In this document: one piece after another, positions 62,401-64,000 of the stretch | Layout of the letters: each line of letters opens with the position of its first letter | How positions within the stretch are numbered: position 1 is the stretch's first letter | From: Eremophila alpestris peregrina | Taxonomy: Eukaryota > Chordata > Aves > Passeriformes > Alaudidae | DNA: 64,000 nt | Reading direction: 5' to 3' | Assembly: GCA_009792885.1 (NCBI GenBank) | Contig: WMCF01000025.1 | Location: 1,509,852-1,573,851 of the forward strand | Position numbers and translations under genes: made by a program | The notes under the pieces: model-generated | The model's input: only the letters and a program-made list of their open reading frames with translations | The model's database searches: none | Told to the model about the DNA's origin: nothing

Positions 62401-64000
62401 CTCTCCTTGATTGAACATAAATGCACTTCTCTGGACTGTGAGAGGACGGAGTTGTGTCTCCATGTGGAAGAGAGACACTGTCCCCTGTTCCTTCACCCCA
62501 CAGCTAGCAAAGACTGAAGACAGACATGACTCTCTGCACTGACAGCACACACACGACAGAAAATGTCAGTCACCCTGAAGCCCAGGTTCAGATGAGCAAA
62601 AGCCCATGCCCAGTGTTTCCTCTGCTGGGTGCAGCCAGAATATACAGAAACCAGACCAAGTCTCAGGTGCAGCTGAAGTCATCAAGCAGCTATGCCATTT
62701 CCTACACTGTGGCTGTCCCCAGATCCTGCAGGAGAATTCTCCCCAAGCCCAGGCCTGCTATTTAGACCTATACAATCTGTCACTGCCACCTCAAGACTCC
62801 CAAACTTACAGCCCTGTGCTGCAAATTCTGCAGCCAGTTAGGCCAGTAACATCCCAGGACTATTTGGGGACTTGGCGAGCTCAGAGCAAGGGCACCAAGG
62901 CCTCCACAGCTGCACAGGACCAAAGCAAATGGAAACTGCATCAGGTTCTGTATGTAGGCTTAGTTGTGAGAGCATTAGACTGCTTTCTAGCAAGGGTTAA
63001 CTAGATCAATACTGCAGGTTTCTGCCAGCATGGGCTGAGGGACAGCAATATACAGCTCTTGGGGGCTAAAGCTCTGCCAGTGCAACATTCCAGACCAATA
63101 TATGGCCAGAACCACACACCAACCAGAAGCAGTTTACTGTGCTTGTACTGTGTACAAGCTATAATGTGTTCACTTGATATTCAAAGCTGTAAACACAGGA
63201 GCTGCCCTTAATTTCACTGTGACTGAAAGTATACAGAACTGGGTCTTATCCTTGTAATATTACCTTGAACTCCGCAAGGTGAGCAGCCATTTACATCTTT
63301 AGTAGATTAGAAGTGCTGGCTTCATTTGAGTTTGCTTTTCAAATAAATTTAATTTTGAGGATTCGGTGTCCTTTTTGTTCCTGGTATGTAAAAAGCTAAT
63401 CCACTTATTTGTGTACACATCCCTGCTTTAAGGTGCTTTATGACCACACACGTTTTGTGACCAAGTTACAATTTATCATATACTGGTGCTGAAGAAGATT
63501 AAATCCAAAACCTTGCCATTCTGGAGAAGTGGTCACTGTGAACAACGGATCTAGATCTAGATTTGTCAGCAGTTTGACAAATACCATGTTTTTACCCTGA
63601 TGGTAAATTGTCTGTAAAGAAAATAAAGTTTTTCTAAGTGTGTTTGCCATTCTCTAGTGTACTGGGTTTGATTTATCTAGCTCCAGGTTTACCCTGAACA
63701 GTTCACAGTGAATAACAAACTGACTGGACAACATACAGCATCTGGCATTCAAAGATGGCTGTGCATGCATCCAACTTGGTTTATCCCACCATAGGGCAAT
63801 CTGGCTTGAACTATCATTACAAAATAGTATTCATCAATTTAATACAACCTGGTTTATAAGTACCTGAGGTGCTGAGAGATGCAAATAAAAAGTTTCTAAT
63901 TTAACAGTTTGTTTAGAAGTTGCTGGTTTCAAACTGTGGTTTCATGCATAATGTAACTACCCCTTCTAAACACTGATAAGTCTTTAAATCTGGCCATGAA

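Larger units (their letters stand above)
43273..64000. other. Upstream intron / 5' region, no coding exon recognised
   Basis: More than 20 kb upstream of the start exon. Since that exon begins at a splice acceptor, this must be intron, perhaps with unseen non-coding 5' exons. It is AT-rich, with short microsatellites, a possible old CR1 copy near 44.7 kb and the adapter artefact near 48.4 kb. I see no CpG island promoter, so the main promoter may lie outside the window. Confidence 0.6.

Noticed and set aside
62606..63004. Plus-strand open frame of 132 codons
   Set aside because: No recognisable domain, no splice context, and composition like the surrounding non-coding sequence.

Overview
This 64 kb window is vertebrate nuclear DNA, almost certainly from a bird. 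The evidence is AT-rich, intron-like sequence, small exons with GT/AG boundaries, and two chicken-repeat-1 (CR1) LINE copies, one ending in the ATTCTNTGA-type tail typical of avian CR1. The species cannot be fixed from the sequence.

The only gene I can support is on the minus strand: a poly(rC)-binding protein gene of the KH-domain hnRNP E / alphaCP family, best matched to PCBP3. I placed eleven exons that join in frame. They run from a start exon (ATG at 43197..43195) down to an exon ending at 3367 that carries most of KH domain 3. Together they code for about 310 residues with three KH domains (GXXG loops GKKG, GKGG and GRQG). The last exon, expected to code about ten more residues and the stop, was not found in positions 1-3366 and probably lies beyond the window. 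Most junctions are phase 0. Two exons of 24 and 33 nt split the KH1 GXXG loop and are separated by a 99-nt intron. The exon after KH2 has a second, downstream donor that would add 23 in-frame residues.

Layout: 1-3366, distal intron; 3367-3536, KH3 exon; 3537-11304, intron with two CR1 fragments in opposite orientation and a perfect 27-bp hairpin; 11305-13766, three short linker exons; 18545-19586, linker exon and second half of KH2; 22289-22420, first half of KH2; 28280-31093, three KH1 exons; 43120-43272, start exon with 75 nt of 5' UTR; 43273-64000, over 20 kb with no recognisable coding exon, read as a 5' intron.

The least expected signal is an artefact. At 48367-48399 there is an inverted pair of Tn5 mosaic-end sequences, the Nextera mate-pair junction adapter missing five bases, lying between two identical 74-bp copies of local sequence. 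This is an assembly error, not biology. I found no RNA genes, CRISPR arrays, integrated viruses or second protein-coding gene. Many intronic stretches could hold enhancers or conserved elements, which cannot be judged without alignment.
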